Positions 39,888-51,172 of a stretch of DNA of 64,000 bases are shown here, piece by piece. Positions within the stretch are counted from its first letter, which is position 1. Every line of letters starts with the position of its first letter. This stretch comes from Enterobacter hormaechei subsp. xiangfangensis. GTDB taxonomy: Bacteria; Pseudomonadota; Gammaproteobacteria; Enterobacterales; Enterobacteriaceae. The translations under genes were made by a program, and so were the position numbers. The stretch spans positions 2,728,001 through 2,792,000 of the forward strand of contig NZ_CP017183.1 of the NCBI RefSeq assembly GCF_001729785.1, read 5' to 3'. The notes beneath the pieces are model-generated. The model was not told where the DNA came from. It ran no database searches and saw only the letters and a list, made by a program, of their open reading frames with translations.

Positions 39888-40183
39888 ATGCACTGTACTG
39901 CTTTTACGCGTTTCCTGAAACCATTAGCGCTTAACGTCACGTGCGATACGGTGATTTTTCGTCGCCTGGGCCATTACGCCCGTCTGATGACGCAACAAAC
40001 GTCGATTCTTTGCGCAACGGGGTCAGAGCAAAACCCGACGTCGATCAAGTAATGAAAAAAAACAACAACATTTCTTGTCGACGATTACCCTTTCGGGAGT
40101 CCTGGGGGTAATATCGGCTAAATCGAATCAAGGTTTCATCTCTTTATGAAATCGTTTATGCCCTCATGAGCGTCTTGTTAACA

Positions 40184-41053
40184 ATGAACATGCTGGAAAA
40201 AATCCAGTTTCAACTGGAACACCTTAGCAAATCCGAGCGCAAAGTGGCTGAAGTTATTCTCGCCGCGCCCGCTCAGGCGATTCATTCAAGCATCGCCGCT
40301 CTGGCACAGGAATCGGGCGTCAGCGAACCGACGGTCAATCGATTCTGTCGTAGTCTGGACACGCGCGGCTTTCCTGATTTTAAACTGCATCTGGCCCAAA
40401 GTCTGGCAAACGGCACCCCGTATGTTAATCGCAATGTCGATGAAGACGACAGCGTTGATGCATACACCGCAAAAATATTTGAATCGGCAATGGCCACGCT
40501 CGACCACGTTCGCCAGTCTCTGGACATGAGTTCAGTAAATCGCGCGGTCGATCTTCTCACGCAGGCCAAACGGATTGCCTTCTTTGGCCTTGGCTCGTCC
40601 GCCGCCGTGGCGCATGACGCCATGAATAAGTTCTTTCGCTTTAACGTGCCGGTGATTTACTCCGATGACATTGTGCTGCAACGCATGAGCTGTATGAATT
40701 GTAGCGAAGATGATGTCGTGGTACTCATCTCTCATACGGGCCGCACCAAGAGCCAGGTGGAGCTGGCGCAGCTCGCGCGTGACAACGATGCGATGGTCAT
40801 CGCCCTGACGACGGCAGGTACGCCGCTCGCCCGGGAAGCGACGCTCGCCATTACCCTGGACGTACCGGAGGATACCGACATGTACATGCCGATGGTCTCC
40901 CGCCTGGCGCAGTTGACGGTCATCGACGTACTGGCGACCGGTTTTACCTTACGCCGGGGCGCAAAATTCCGGGATAACTTGAAGCGGGTCAAGGAAGCCC
41001 TGAAAGAATCGCGTTTTGATAAAGAATTGCTTATAAAGAGCGATGTTCCCTAA
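40184..41053 (+). CDS. hexR: HexR, RpiR-family regulator of central carbon genes
   Basis: A 289-residue regulator with an N-terminal HTH_6 domain (residues 1-77, SEPTVNRFCRSLD) and a SIS sugar-phosphate domain (about 125-255, FFGLGSSAAVAHDA, SHTGRTKSQVE) that binds KDPG. The second ATG (MNMLEKIQ) is chosen to match E. coli HexR. It faces zwf across the HexR box. Confidence 0.95.
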   Translation: MNMLEKIQFQLEHLSKSERKVAEVILAAPAQAIHSSIAALAQESGVSEPTVNRFCRSLDTRGFPDFKLHLAQSLANGTPYVNRNVDEDDSVDAYTAKIFESAMATLDHVRQSLDMSSVNRAVDLLTQAKRIAFFGLGSSAAVAHDAMNKFFRFNVPVIYSDDIVLQRMSCMNCSEDDVVVLISHTGRTKSQVELAQLARDNDAMVIALTTAGTPLAREATLAITLDVPEDTDMYMPMVSRLAQLTVIDVLATGFTLRRGAKFRDNLKRVKEALKESRFDKELLIKSDVP

Positions 41054-41167
41054 TAACGACGAAGTACGATTTACGGCATTCGGTCCCCTCGCTACTGCAT
41101 TGCGATAGATGAAGGCCGATTCTATGTTCACGCAACACCAAAGTTGTTTCAGTCAACGGAGTATTAC

Positions 41168-42610
41168 ATGTCCAGAAGGCTTCGCAGAACCAAGATCGTC
41201 ACCACCTTAGGCCCGGCCACCGACCGCGATAATAACCTCGAAAAGATTATCGCCGCGGGTGCTAACGTGGTGCGTATGAACTTCTCTCACGGTACGCCAG
41301 AAGACCATAAATTACGTGCCGACAAAGTGCGTGAAATCGCAGCTAAACTGGGCCGCCATGTTGCTATCCTCGGTGACCTGCAAGGTCCAAAAATCCGCGT
41401 ATCGACCTTTAAAGAAGGCAAAGTCTTCCTCAACATCGGCGATAAATTCCTGCTGGACGCCAACCTGAGCAAAGGTGAAGGCGATAAGGAAAAAGTGGGT
41501 ATCGACTACAAAGGTCTGCCTGCTGACGTTGTGCCTGGCGACATCCTGCTGCTGGACGACGGACGCGTACAGCTGAAAGTGCTGGAAGTTCAGGGTATGA
41601 AGGTGTTCACCGAAGTGACCGTCGGCGGCCCGCTCTCCAACAACAAAGGCATCAACAAACTCGGCGGTGGCCTGTCTGCCGAAGCGCTGACCGATAAAGA
41701 CAAAGCGGATATCGTGACCGCAGCGCAGATCGGCGTGGATTATCTGGCCGTCTCCTTCCCGCGCTGCGGTGAAGATCTGAACTATGCTCGCCGCCTGGCG
41801 CGCGATGCAGGCTGCGATGCGAAAATCGTTGCAAAAGTGGAACGCGCTGAAGCGGTCTGCGATCAGGACGCGATGGACGACGTGATCCTGGCGTCTGACG
41901 TGGTGATGGTTGCCCGTGGTGACCTGGGCGTGGAAATTGGCGACCCTGAACTGGTCGGTATCCAGAAAGCGCTGATCCGTCGCGCGCGTCAGCTGAACCG
42001 CGCGGTGATCACTGCCACCCAGATGATGGAATCCATGATCACCAACCCAATGCCGACCCGTGCAGAAGTCATGGACGTGGCGAACGCCGTGCTGGATGGT
42101 ACTGACGCGGTGATGCTGTCAGCGGAAACCGCGGCGGGCCAGTATCCGGCGGAAACCGTGGCCGCCATGGCGCGCGTCTGCCTGGGTGCAGAGAAGATCC
42201 CAAGCATTAACGTCTCCAAGCACCGCCTGGATATCCAGTTCGACAATGTGGAAGAAGCGATTGCGATGTCCGCGATGTACGCAGCCAACCACCTGAAAGG
42301 GGTCACGGCGATCATCACCATGACCGAATCTGGCCGTACCGCGCTAATGACGTCCCGTATCAGCTCCGGTCTGCCGATCTTCGCCATGTCCCGTCACGAG
42401 CGTACGCTGAACCTGACGGCGCTGTATCGCGGCGTGACGCCAGTATACTTCGACAGCACCAACGACGGCGTGGCCGCCGCGCACGATGCCGTGAACCTGC
42501 TGCGCGACAAAGGTTATCTGGTATCCGGTGATATCGTTATCGTGACGCAGGGTGACGTGATGAGCACCATCGGCTCAACCAATACCACCCGCGTACTGAC
42601 CGTAGAGTAA
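41168..42610 (+). CDS. pykA: PykA, pyruvate kinase II
   Basis: A 480-residue AMP-activated pyruvate kinase. The A domain starts [14 protein letters not shown]; the B domain spans about 72-170; the signature is in AKVERAEAV, with K+/Mg2+ site residues in [10 protein letters not shown]. Start MSRRLRRTK matches E. coli. It follows hexR by 114 bases. Confidence 0.97.
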   Translation: MSRRLRRTKIVTTLGPATDRDNNLEKIIAAGANVVRMNFSHGTPEDHKLRADKVREIAAKLGRHVAILGDLQGPKIRVSTFKEGKVFLNIGDKFLLDANLSKGEGDKEKVGIDYKGLPADVVPGDILLLDDGRVQLKVLEVQGMKVFTEVTVGGPLSNNKGINKLGGGLSAEALTDKDKADIVTAAQIGVDYLAVSFPRCGEDLNYARRLARDAGCDAKIVAKVERAEAVCDQDAMDDVILASDVVMVARGDLGVEIGDPELVGIQKALIRRARQLNRAVITATQMMESMITNPMPTRAEVMDVANAVLDGTDAVMLSAETAAGQYPAETVAAMARVCLGAEKIPSINVSKHRLDIQFDNVEEAIAMSAMYAANHLKGVTAIITMTESGRTALMTSRISSGLPIFAMSRHERTLNLTALYRGVTPVYFDSTNDGVAAAHDAVNLLRDKGYLVSGDIVIVTQGDVMSTIGSTNTTRVLTVE

Positions 42611-42618
42611 GCTCTGAT

Positions 42619-42643
42619 CCCCTCTCCCCTAAGGGGAGAGGGG
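42619..42643. terminator. Hairpin between pykA and lpxM
   Basis: CCCCTCTCCCC (42619-42629) pairs with GGGGAGAGGGG (42633-42643) across a 3-base loop. A very stable stem between convergent genes, with little T run. Confidence 0.7.
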
Positions 42644-42653
42644 TGAAGGTTTC

Positions 42654-43625
42654 CTATTTCTTCGGGAAAAGTTCTTTACGCTTGTACGGCTCTGTTTCGC
42701 CAGGTTTACGCGTTTTGAGCAGCTTCAGGATCCACGTATATTGCTCCTTATGCGGCCCCACCAGCACTTCCACCTCTTCATTCATGCGGCGTGCGATGGT
42801 GTGATCGTCTGCGGTCAGCAGATCGTCCATCGGCGGACGTACCTCAATGCTCAGGCGATGCGTTTTACCGTCATAAGCCGGGAACAGTGGGATCACGCGG
42901 GCGCGGCAGACTTTCATCAGGCGACCAATCGCTGGTAGCGTGGCTTTATAGGTTGCGAAGAAATCGACAAACTCGCTGTGCTCAGGACCGTGGTCCTGAT
43001 CGGGCAGATAGTAGCCCCAGTAACCCTGACGTACCGACTGAATGAAAGGCTTAATGCCATCGTTTCTGGCGTGCAAGCGTCCGCCAAAGCGACGGCGCAC
43101 GGTATTCCAGACGAAATCGTAGATTTTGTTTCCCTGATTATGGAACATCGCCGCCATTTTCTGGCCCTGCGACGCCATTAACATCGCCGGAATGTCGACC
43201 CCCCAGCCGTGCGGCACCAGGAAAATCACCTTTTCATCATTGCGACGCATCTCGTCGATGATCTCCAGCCCTTTCCAGTCAACGCGTTCGACGATCTTCT
43301 CCGGCCCTTTCAGCGCCAGTTCCGCCATCATCGCCATCGCCTGCGGCGCAGTGGTATACATGTCATCAATGATTGCTTCGCGTTCGGCGTCGCTTTTATC
43401 CGGGAAACAGTACAACAGGTTTATTTGCGCGCGTCGGCGCGCGCTTTTACCCAAGCGCCCTGCCAGGCGCCCCACTTTACCGAGCACCGGATCGCGAAGG
43501 GAAGCAGGTAGCAACGCCATGCCAGCAAACGCGTATACGCCAATCCAGGCGCCCCAGTTACGCGGGTGGCGAAAAGATTTTTCAAACTCAGGAATGTACT
43601 CAATATTGTTTTTTTTGGTTTCCAT
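42654..43625 (-). CDS. lpxM: LpxM (MsbB), lipid A myristoyltransferase
   Basis: A 323-residue inner-membrane acyltransferase that adds the secondary myristate to lipid A using acyl-ACP. N-terminal TM segment near residues 26-44 and the catalytic HX4D motif in VPHGWGVDIP. The internal ATG (METKKNNIEYIP) restores the E. coli length; the longer frame would add 29 residues. Confidence 0.95.
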   Translation of the reverse strand: METKKNNIEYIPEFEKSFRHPRNWGAWIGVYAFAGMALLPASLRDPVLGKVGRLAGRLGKSARRRAQINLLYCFPDKSDAEREAIIDDMYTTAPQAMAMMAELALKGPEKIVERVDWKGLEIIDEMRRNDEKVIFLVPHGWGVDIPAMLMASQGQKMAAMFHNQGNKIYDFVWNTVRRRFGGRLHARNDGIKPFIQSVRQGYWGYYLPDQDHGPEHSEFVDFFATYKATLPAIGRLMKVCRARVIPLFPAYDGKTHRLSIEVRPPMDDLLTADDHTIARRMNEEVEVLVGPHKEQYTWILKLLKTRKPGETEPYKRKELFPKK

Positions 43626-43697
43626 GCGGGTTCCAGGGTCTGGTGACGCAAAAATATATGCGGATAGTGTAGCGAGGCTGCCGCCCGCGCACAAAAG

Positions 43698-43729
43698 AAA
43701 AAGCCGGCGCATACTGACGCCGGCTTTTT
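43698..43729. terminator. Terminator between mepM and lpxM
   Basis: A 12-bp perfect stem AAAAAGCCGGCG/CGCCGGCTTTTT. It ends mepM on the minus strand before lpxM begins. Confidence 0.85.
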
Positions 43730-43742
43730 AAATCAGGAGAGC

Positions 43743-45062
43743 TTAGTCGAAGCGCAGCTGCGGCATCACCTCTTTCACCTGCGCCAGGTAATCTTTGCGA
43801 TCTTTTCCGGTCAGCCCTTCGGTGCGCGGCAGTTTCGCCGTCAGCGGGTTAACCGCCTGCTGGTTGATCCACACTTCATAGTGCAGGTGCGGCCCCGTCG
43901 ACCGGCCGGTGTTACCGGACAGCGCGATGCGATCGCCACGTTTCACCTTTTGGCCCGGTTTGACCAGCAGTTTACGCAGGTGCATGTAGCGGGTGGTGTA
44001 CGTACGACCGTGACGAATAGCAACGTAATAGCCAGCAGCACCGCTGCGTTTCGCCATGACCACTTCACCATCTCCTACCGCCAGCACTGGCGTGCCCTGC
44101 GGCATAGCGAAGTCAACGCCACGGTGCGGCGCTACGCGGCCCGTTACCGGGTTCAGACGACGCGGGTTAAAGTTGGAGGAGACGCGGAACTGTTTCGCCG
44201 TTGGGAAACGCAGGAAGCCTTTTGCCAGACCCGTACCGCTGCGGTCATAGAACTTACCGTCTTCCGCGCGAATAGCGTAGTAGTCTTTGCCGTCTGAACG
44301 CAGACGAACGCCCACCAGCTGGCTCTGCTCGCGCTTACCGTCCAGCATTTCGCGGGACATCAGGACAGAGAACTGATCGCCTTTTTTCAGTTTGCGGAAA
44401 TCCATCTGCCACTGCATGGCTTTGATCACCGAGCTGATTTCAGCGCTGGTCAGGCCGGCATCGCGTGCGCTGGAAACAAAGCTGCCGCCGACGGTCCCTT
44501 TCATGACGCTGTTAACCCAGTCGCCCTGCTGCAATTCACTGGTCATTTTGAAACCGTTTGCAGTGCGATCGTAGGTGCGGGTTTCGCGACGGGACATCTC
44601 CCAGGTCAAACGTTGCAGATCGCCGTCGGGCGTTAAGGTCCAGGAAAGTTGCTGACCAATTTTCAGGTTACGCAGCTCTTTATCGGATGCGGCGAGCTGG
44701 CTGATGTTGCCCATGTCGATACCGTACTGGTTCAGGACGCTGCTCAGCGTATCGCCAGTGGATACAACATATTCATGAATGCCAGCTTCATTCTGGATCT
44801 TGTCATCCAGCTCATCCTGGGGAATCGCTTCATCTTCCTGAGCGGCCTGATCGATAGGCTCGCTGGCCTCGGGCAGCAGAGAGCGGATCTCGCTCTTCTC
44901 CAGTTCGATGGTTTTGATGATTGGGGCGGAACTCGGGTGGTAAACATAGGGCCGCCAGACGGCGACCGCTAATGTGAGAACTGTAAGCGACCCCAGCATA
45001 ACGCGGTGGGGTCGAGGCAGATTGTTAAATGCCAGGGCGACAGAGCGGGCTATCTGTTGCAC
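43743..45062 (-). CDS. mepM: MepM, murein DD-endopeptidase
   Basis: A 439-residue M23 zinc endopeptidase that cuts D-Ala-mDAP cross-links to let the wall grow. N-terminal TM anchor (about residues 20-40), LysM domain (YVVSTGDTLSSVLNQYG), and LytM domain with HRGVDFAMP and GPHLHYEVW supplying the zinc ligands. Its length agrees with E. coli (440). It is a Prc/NlpI-controlled system partner, and prc is also in this window. Confidence 0.96.
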   Translation of the reverse strand: MQQIARSVALAFNNLPRPHRVMLGSLTVLTLAVAVWRPYVYHPSSAPIIKTIELEKSEIRSLLPEASEPIDQAAQEDEAIPQDELDDKIQNEAGIHEYVVSTGDTLSSVLNQYGIDMGNISQLAASDKELRNLKIGQQLSWTLTPDGDLQRLTWEMSRRETRTYDRTANGFKMTSELQQGDWVNSVMKGTVGGSFVSSARDAGLTSAEISSVIKAMQWQMDFRKLKKGDQFSVLMSREMLDGKREQSQLVGVRLRSDGKDYYAIRAEDGKFYDRSGTGLAKGFLRFPTAKQFRVSSNFNPRRLNPVTGRVAPHRGVDFAMPQGTPVLAVGDGEVVMAKRSGAAGYYVAIRHGRTYTTRYMHLRKLLVKPGQKVKRGDRIALSGNTGRSTGPHLHYEVWINQQAVNPLTAKLPRTEGLTGKDRKDYLAQVKEVMPQLRFD

Positions 45063-45077
45063 GTATTCACTTCCTCG

Positions 45078-46022
45078 TTAATCTCCTTTCAGGCAGCTCG
45101 CATACTGATTCGCCAGTTGGCTGAGGAACTGCGAATAGCTCGCTTTGCTCAACTGGATGTTCGTACCTAGCGGGTCAAGGGTTCCCATGCGCACGGATGT
45201 TCCCCTGGCCACGGCTTCTACGACCGCTGGCCTGAACTGTGGCTCAGCAAAAACGCATGTCGCTTTTTGCTCAACCAACTGTGTTCTGATTTCATGTAAA
45301 CGCTGCGCACCAGGCTGAATTTCAGGGTTGACGGTAAAATGCCCCAGCGGGGTCAGACCGTAATGTTTCTCGTAATACCCGTAGGCATCATGAAAAACGA
45401 AGTACCCTTTTCCTTTAAGCGGTGCGAGCTCGTTACCCACCTGTTTGTCGGTTGCGGCTAATTGAGCCTCAAAATCCTTCAGGTTGGCGTCGAGTTTGAT
45501 TCGACTTTGCGGCATAAGTTCCACTAATTTGTCGTGGATTGCAACCGCTGTAAGCCGCGCTATCTCTGGGGAGAGCCAGAGATGCATGTTGTATTCACCG
45601 TGATGGTGATGGTCGTCACCTTTTTCACCATGAGCATGGTCGTGGTCATGCTCATCACCCTCGTCCTCAGCTCCTTTCATGAGTAACGGTTTCACGCCGG
45701 ACAGCCCGGCAATCGTCACCTGTTTCTCAGCGGGAAGCTGTCTGGCTGACTTCTGCATGAACGCTTCCATCTCAGGACCAATCCAGACGACTAAGTCCGC
45801 GTTCTGTAAGCGTTTTACATCAGATGGACGCAGAGAATAATCATGCTCGGAAGCCCCGTCAGGCAGCAGAACCTGTGTCTCAGTGACCCCGTCCGCGATG
45901 GCAGAGGCGATAAATCCAAGCGGTTTAAGCGAAGCGACAACAGCGGCGTTAACATCTTGTGCTGTTGTACCCCAAAGAGCAGCGGATAAAGCTGCGAAAA
46001 GAAGCGTATTTTTCTGTAACAT
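45078..46022 (-). CDS. znuA: ZnuA, periplasmic zinc-binding protein
   Basis: A 314-residue cluster A-I solute-binding protein for high-affinity zinc uptake. Signal peptide ([18 protein letters not shown]), ligand residues in [18 protein letters not shown] and GHFTVNPE, and a His/Asp-rich loop ([15 protein letters not shown]) that collects zinc. The internal ATG is chosen since it starts the signal peptide; upstream codons run through the Zur operator. Confidence 0.96.
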   Translation of the reverse strand: MLQKNTLLFAALSAALWGTTAQDVNAAVVASLKPLGFIASAIADGVTETQVLLPDGASEHDYSLRPSDVKRLQNADLVVWIGPEMEAFMQKSARQLPAEKQVTIAGLSGVKPLLMKGAEDEGDEHDHDHAHGEKGDDHHHHGEYNMHLWLSPEIARLTAVAIHDKLVELMPQSRIKLDANLKDFEAQLAATDKQVGNELAPLKGKGYFVFHDAYGYYEKHYGLTPLGHFTVNPEIQPGAQRLHEIRTQLVEQKATCVFAEPQFRPAVVEAVARGTSVRMGTLDPLGTNIQLSKASYSQFLSQLANQYASCLKGD

Positions 46023-46052
46023 AATGCGACTAATCATCGTAATGAATGCGTG

Positions 46053-46073
46053 GAATGTGATATTATAACATTC
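46053..46073. promoter_or_regulatory. Zur operator between znuA and znuCB
   Basis: GAATGTgataTTATAACATTC is an almost perfect palindrome equal in form to the E. coli znu Zur box, placed between the divergent starts so that one site controls both. Confidence 0.88.
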
Positions 46074-46099
46074 GATGACTTCTGCAAGCTTAAATTGAC

Positions 46100-46855
46100 A
46101 TGACGACTTTAGTTTCTCTTGAAAATGTTTCGGTCTCATTCGGCCAGCGCCGCGTCCTTTCTGACGTGTCGCTGAATCTGAAGCCCGGCAAAATACTCAC
46201 GCTGCTCGGCCCTAACGGTGCAGGCAAATCGACGCTGGTGCGCGTCGTATTAGGCCTGGTAGCCCCTGACGCAGGTGTTATCGTCCGCGAAGACAAATTG
46301 CGTATCGGCTATGTGCCGCAAAAATTACATCTTGATGCCACCCTGCCCCTGACGGTGAGCCGCTTCCTGCGCCTCCGTCCCGGTACGCGTAAAGCGGATA
46401 TCCTCCCGGCGCTGAAACGCGTTCAGGCGGGACATCTTGTTGAGGCGCCCTTGCAAAAGCTGTCGGGCGGTGAAACCCAGCGCGTATTGCTTGCCCGTGC
46501 CCTGCTCAGCAGCCCTCAGCTGCTGGTCCTGGACGAGCCGACGCAGGGTGTTGACGTCAACGGTCAGGTTGCGCTGTACGATCTGATTGACCAGCTCCGT
46601 CGGGAGCTTAACTGCGCGGTGCTGATGGTCTCCCATGATCTGCATCTGGTGATGGCCAAAACCGACGAAGTACTGTGCCTGAACCATCACATTTGTTGTT
46701 CCGGCACGCCGGAAGTGGTGTCAATGCATCCCGAATTTATCTCCATGTTTGGCCATCGTGGCGCCGAACAGCTGGGCATCTATCGCCATAATCACAATCA
46801 CCGCCATGATTTACAGGGACGAATTGTCCTGCGTCGGGGAAATGGACACTCATGA
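46100..46855 (+). CDS. znuC: ZnuC, zinc ABC transporter ATPase
   Basis: A 251-residue ABC ATPase. Walker [11 protein letters not shown], signature [16 protein letters not shown], Walker [13 protein letters not shown], switch His in MVSHDLH. The C-terminal tail is His-rich (HNHNHRHD), a family trait for zinc. It overlaps znuB by four bases. Confidence 0.97.
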   Translation: MTTLVSLENVSVSFGQRRVLSDVSLNLKPGKILTLLGPNGAGKSTLVRVVLGLVAPDAGVIVREDKLRIGYVPQKLHLDATLPLTVSRFLRLRPGTRKADILPALKRVQAGHLVEAPLQKLSGGETQRVLLARALLSSPQLLVLDEPTQGVDVNGQVALYDLIDQLRRELNCAVLMVSHDLHLVMAKTDEVLCLNHHICCSGTPEVVSMHPEFISMFGHRGAEQLGIYRHNHNHRHDLQGRIVLRRGNGHS

Positions 46856-47637
46856 TTGAACTGTTACTGCCCGGCTGGCTGGCCGGGATTATGCTTGCCT
46901 GCGCCGCGGGTCCACTCGGCTCGTTTGTCGTCTGGCGCAGAATGTCCTATTTCGGCGATACGCTGGCCCATGCTTCATTGCTGGGTGTCGCGTTTGGTTT
47001 ATTACTGGACGTGAACCCGTTTTATGCGGTGATTGTCGTCACGCTGCTGCTGGCTGCCGGTCTGGTCTGGCTGGAAAAACGCCCTCACCTGGCAATTGAT
47101 ACCCTGCTCGGCATTATGGCGCACAGCGCCCTGTCGCTGGGCCTGGTGGTAGTGAGCCTGATGTCAAACATCCGCGTAGATCTGATGGCCTACCTGTTTG
47201 GCGATCTGCTGGCCGTCACGCCCGAAGATCTCATTTCCATTGCCATTGGCGTGGCGGTGGTGCTCGGGATCCTGCTGTGGCAGTGGCGGAGTTTACTGGC
47301 GATGACCGTCAGCCCGGATCTGGCCTTTGTCGACGGCGTGAAGCTTCAGCGCGTGAAGCTGCTGTTGATGCTGGTGACGGCGTTAACCATCGGCGTGGCG
47401 ATGAAGTTTGTCGGCGCGCTGATCATCACGTCGCTGCTGATAATCCCTGCCGCCACGGCGCGCCGTTTTGCGCGTACGCCGGAGCAAATGGCCGGTATCG
47501 CGGTGATTATCGGAATGATTGCGGTGACGGGCGGGTTAACCTTCTCGGCGTTTTATGACACGCCAGCGGGGCCGTCGGTGGTATTGTGCGCGGCGGTGTT
47601 GTTTATTTTCAGTATGATGAAAAAGACCGCGCAGTAG
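46852..47637 (+). CDS. znuB: ZnuB, zinc ABC transporter permease
   Basis: A 261-residue ABC-3 family permease with about seven TM helices. Family stretches include [20 protein letters not shown] and the late [20 protein letters not shown]. It forms the membrane pore with ZnuA and ZnuC. Confidence 0.96.
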   Translation: MIELLLPGWLAGIMLACAAGPLGSFVVWRRMSYFGDTLAHASLLGVAFGLLLDVNPFYAVIVVTLLLAAGLVWLEKRPHLAIDTLLGIMAHSALSLGLVVVSLMSNIRVDLMAYLFGDLLAVTPEDLISIAIGVAVVLGILLWQWRSLLAMTVSPDLAFVDGVKLQRVKLLLMLVTALTIGVAMKFVGALIITSLLIIPAATARRFARTPEQMAGIAVIIGMIAVTGGLTFSAFYDTPAGPSVVLCAAVLFIFSMMKKTAQ

Positions 47638-47646
47638 TCAGCATGT

Positions 47647-47672
47647 CCCCGGTGGCGCTTCGCTTACCGGGG
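47647..47672. terminator. Hairpin between znuB and ruvB
   Basis: CCCCGGT (47647) pairs with ACCGGGG (47666) across a 12-base loop, between two convergent genes. Confidence 0.6.
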
Positions 47673-47689
47673 CTAGAATTTATCGCTAC

Positions 47690-48703
<1,014 letters not shown>

Positions 48704-48708
48704 TTACC

Positions 48709-49323
48709 TCACAATGCAGCGCGCAGCGCTTCACGAATCAGGGTTTCACTGCTGGCATCCGGTTTAGCAATTTTGCTCACCATCCGGCTGGCCTCCTGAG
48801 GTTTATAGCCCAGCGCCACCAGCGCGGCAACCGCTTCCTGCTCGGCATCATCATCCGATGCAGGCGCGCCCGGGGAAGTCAGCACCAGATCGGCTGCCGG
48901 CGTGAACAGATCGCCATGCAGACCTTTAAAGCGGTCCTTCATCTCGACAATTAAACGCTCGGCAGTTTTCTTCCCGATGCCCGGAAGTTTAATTAACGCA
49001 GCCGGATCTTCACGCTCAACGGCGTTCACAAACTGTGGCGCTGACATACCGGACAGAATCGCAAGCGCCAGCTTCGGCCCGACGCCGTTGGTTTTGATCA
49101 ATTCGCGGAACAGGGTGCGTTCCTGTTTGTTATTGAATCCGTACAGCAGCTGAGCGTCTTCACGCACCACAAACTGGGTAAAGACAACCGCCTCTTTGCC
49201 CGCCTCCGGAAGCTCGTAGAAGCAGGTCATCGGCATATGGACTTCATAGCCCACGCCACCCACTTCCAGCAGCACTAACGGGGGTTGTTTTTCAATGATG
49301 ATGCCTCTGAGTCTGCCTATCAC
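48709..49323 (-). CDS. ruvA: RuvA, Holliday junction recognition subunit
   Basis: A 204-residue protein that forms tetramers on four-way junctions. N-terminal OB fold ([11 protein letters not shown]), tandem HhH motifs ([27 protein letters not shown]) and the RuvB-binding C-terminal domain. Start is GTG (VIGRLRG), matching the family; the longer frame runs into the LexA box. Confidence 0.97.
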   Translation of the reverse strand: MIGRLRGIIIEKQPPLVLLEVGGVGYEVHMPMTCFYELPEAGKEAVVFTQFVVREDAQLLYGFNNKQERTLFRELIKTNGVGPKLALAILSGMSAPQFVNAVEREDPAALIKLPGIGKKTAERLIVEMKDRFKGLHGDLFTPAADLVLTSPGAPASDDDAEQEAVAALVALGYKPQEASRMVSKIAKPDASSETLIREALRAAL

Positions 49324-49365
49324 GTGACGCTCCTGCGTTCTGGAAGAAATTATCTGCCGACATAA

Positions 49366-49394
49366 TAAAAAAAGGCTGGATAAACATCCAGCCT
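49366..49394 (-). terminator. ruvC terminator that contains the ruvAB LexA box
   Basis: On the minus strand AGGCTGGA/TCCAGCCT is a stem with a T7 run after it, which ends ruvC. The core CTGGATGTTTATCCAG (49376-49391) is also a LexA operator, close to the known E. coli ruvAB SOS box, so ruvAB is probably SOS-induced. Confidence 0.82.
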
Positions 49395-49403
49395 GATTTG
49401 TCA

Positions 49404-49925
49404 TTATCGTAACCTGCCTCGCGCCAGATTGAGCCGCGACTCGCTCATTTGCATCGCATTCTGGCTGACGTGACAGTGGGTAATCGCAATGGCCAGCGCA
49501 TCCGCGGCGTCGGCCTGCGGGTTCGCAGGGAGCTTCAGCAGGGTACGCACCATGTGCTGCACCTGGCTTTTCTCCGCGCTACCAATGCCCACCACCGTCT
49601 GCTTAACCTGACGGGCCGCATACTCGAACACCGGCAGATCCTGGTTCACGGCGGCAACAATCGCCACGCCGCGCGCCTGACCGAGCTTTAACGCCGAGTC
49701 AGCGTTTTTCGCCATAAAGACCTGCTCGATGGCGAAATAGTCCGGCTGAAACTGAGTGATGATCTCCGACACGCCCGCATAGATGAGCTTCAGGCGCGAC
49801 GGCAGATCGTCCACTTTGGTGCGAATACACCCACTGCCGAGGTAGGTTAACTGGCGTCCCACCTGACGGATAACGCCATACCCGGTGACGCGTGAGCCTG
49901 GGTCAATCCCGAGAATAATCGACAT
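49404..49925 (-). CDS. ruvC: RuvC, Holliday junction resolvase
   Basis: A 173-residue RNase H-fold nuclease that cuts Holliday junctions. Catalytic acids: Asp7 in GIDPGS, Glu66 in AIEQVF, and Asp138/Asp141 in [14 protein letters not shown] lies one codon upstream of the ATG; the ATG is taken to match E. coli. Confidence 0.97.
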   Translation of the reverse strand: MSIILGIDPGSRVTGYGVIRQVGRQLTYLGSGCIRTKVDDLPSRLKLIYAGVSEIITQFQPDYFAIEQVFMAKNADSALKLGQARGVAIVAAVNQDLPVFEYAARQVKQTVVGIGSAEKSQVQHMVRTLLKLPANPQADAADALAIAITHCHVSQNAMQMSESRLNLARGRLR

Positions 49926-49959
49926 CACGCGTCTCCTGTAACGGATCTACACGCTCTCA

Positions 49960-50700
49960 TCAGAGAGTCGCTGCAACCTCATCAGAGATTTCACCGTTGT
50001 GGTACACTTCCTGTACGTCGTCGCAGTCTTCGAGCATGTCGATCAGACGCAGCAGTTTCGGTGCGGTTTCCGCATCCATGTCCGCTTTGGTAGACGGGAT
50101 CATGGAGACTTCAGCGTTATCCGCCTTCAGGCCAGCCGCTTCCAGCGCATCACGCACGGCCCCCATCTCTTCCCATGCGGTGTAAACATCAATAGCGCCG
50201 TCGTCGTAGGTCACCACGTCTTCCGCACCGGCTTCCAGCGCCGCTTCCATGATCGCATCTTCGTCGCCTTTCTCGAAGGAGATGACGCCTTTTTTGCTGA
50301 ACAGGTACGCTACAGAACCGTCAGTGCCCAGGTTGCCGCCGGTTTTGGTGAACGCGTGGCGCACTTCCGCAACGGTACGGTTACGGTTGTCGGACAGGCA
50401 CTCAACCATCACCGCCGTACCGCCAGGACCGTAACCTTCATAAATGATGGTTTCCATGTTCGCGTCTTCATCACCGCCCACGCCACGTGCGATTGCACGG
50501 TTCAGGGTGTCACGCGTCATGTTGTTGGACAGGGCTTTATCCACCGCTGCGCGCAGACGTGGGTTAGAGGCCGGATCGCCGCCGCCCAGACGCGCCGCTG
50601 TCACCAGCTCACGAATGATTTTGGTAAAGATTTTACCGCGTTTGGCATCCTGTGCCGCTTTGCGGTGTTTGGTGTTGGCCCACTTACTATGACCTGCCAT
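49960..50700 (-). CDS. yebC: YebC/PmpR-family protein
   Basis: A 246-residue TACO1/YebC-family protein, [20 protein letters not shown] at the N-terminus. Family members act as transcription regulators or, as shown in some bacteria, relieve ribosome stalling at proline runs. It lies between ruvC and nudB as in E. coli. Confidence 0.96.
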   Translation of the reverse strand: MAGHSKWANTKHRKAAQDAKRGKIFTKIIRELVTAARLGGGDPASNPRLRAAVDKALSNNMTRDTLNRAIARGVGGDEDANMETIIYEGYGPGGTAVMVECLSDNRNRTVAEVRHAFTKTGGNLGTDGSVAYLFSKKGVISFEKGDEDAIMEAALEAGAEDVVTYDDGAIDVYTAWEEMGAVRDALEAAGLKADNAEVSMIPSTKADMDAETAPKLLRLIDMLEDCDDVQEVYHNGEISDEVAATL

Positions 50701-50727
50701 AAAAAGTTCTCCAAAAATCGCGCCTTC

Positions 50728-51171
50728 TCAGGCAGCGTTAATTACAAATTCTTCAATCGCCTGCCGGTTGCTCCACGACTTGGTCAGTGCGGCGGCATCC
50801 GCCGCATCCACCCAGCGGTAGGTCAGGTGTTCCGTGAACACGATCTCCCGCTCATGGGGAAGCGCAAGGCAGAACCATGATTCCGTATTGCGCTCAATTC
50901 CCGGTGCATAGCGATGACGTAAATGGCTAAAAATTTCAAACTCCACCGTGCGCTGACAGTCCTTCAGGGTCAGTTGCTCGTAAGCAACATCAATGGCGAC
51001 CTCTTCCTTTACTTCACGCGCGGCGGCCTGCGGTGCGGTCTCCCCCTCTTCCAGGCTGCCGGTAACCGACTGCCAGAAATCCGGATCGTCGCGCCGCTGC
51101 AACATCAGCACCCGCTTCGTGTCTTCTGCATAAATGACCACCAGAACCGAAACGGGACGCTTATATGCCAT
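50728..51171 (-). CDS. nudB: NudB, dihydroneopterin triphosphate pyrophosphatase
   Basis: A 147-residue Nudix hydrolase of folate synthesis. The Nudix box is visible from GSLEEGETAPQAAAREVKEE. Close in length to E. coli (150). It starts one base after the aspS stop, so the two are probably cotranscribed. Confidence 0.95.
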   Translation of the reverse strand: MAYKRPVSVLVVIYAEDTKRVLMLQRRDDPDFWQSVTGSLEEGETAPQAAAREVKEEVAIDVAYEQLTLKDCQRTVEFEIFSHLRHRYAPGIERNTESWFCLALPHEREIVFTEHLTYRWVDAADAAALTKSWSNRQAIEEFVINAA

Positions 51172-51172
51172 A

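Noticed and set aside
49999..50880. A 293-codon plus-strand frame opposite yebC and nudB
   Set aside because: Spans two certain genes and reads as low-complexity His/Phe/Arg-rich protein.
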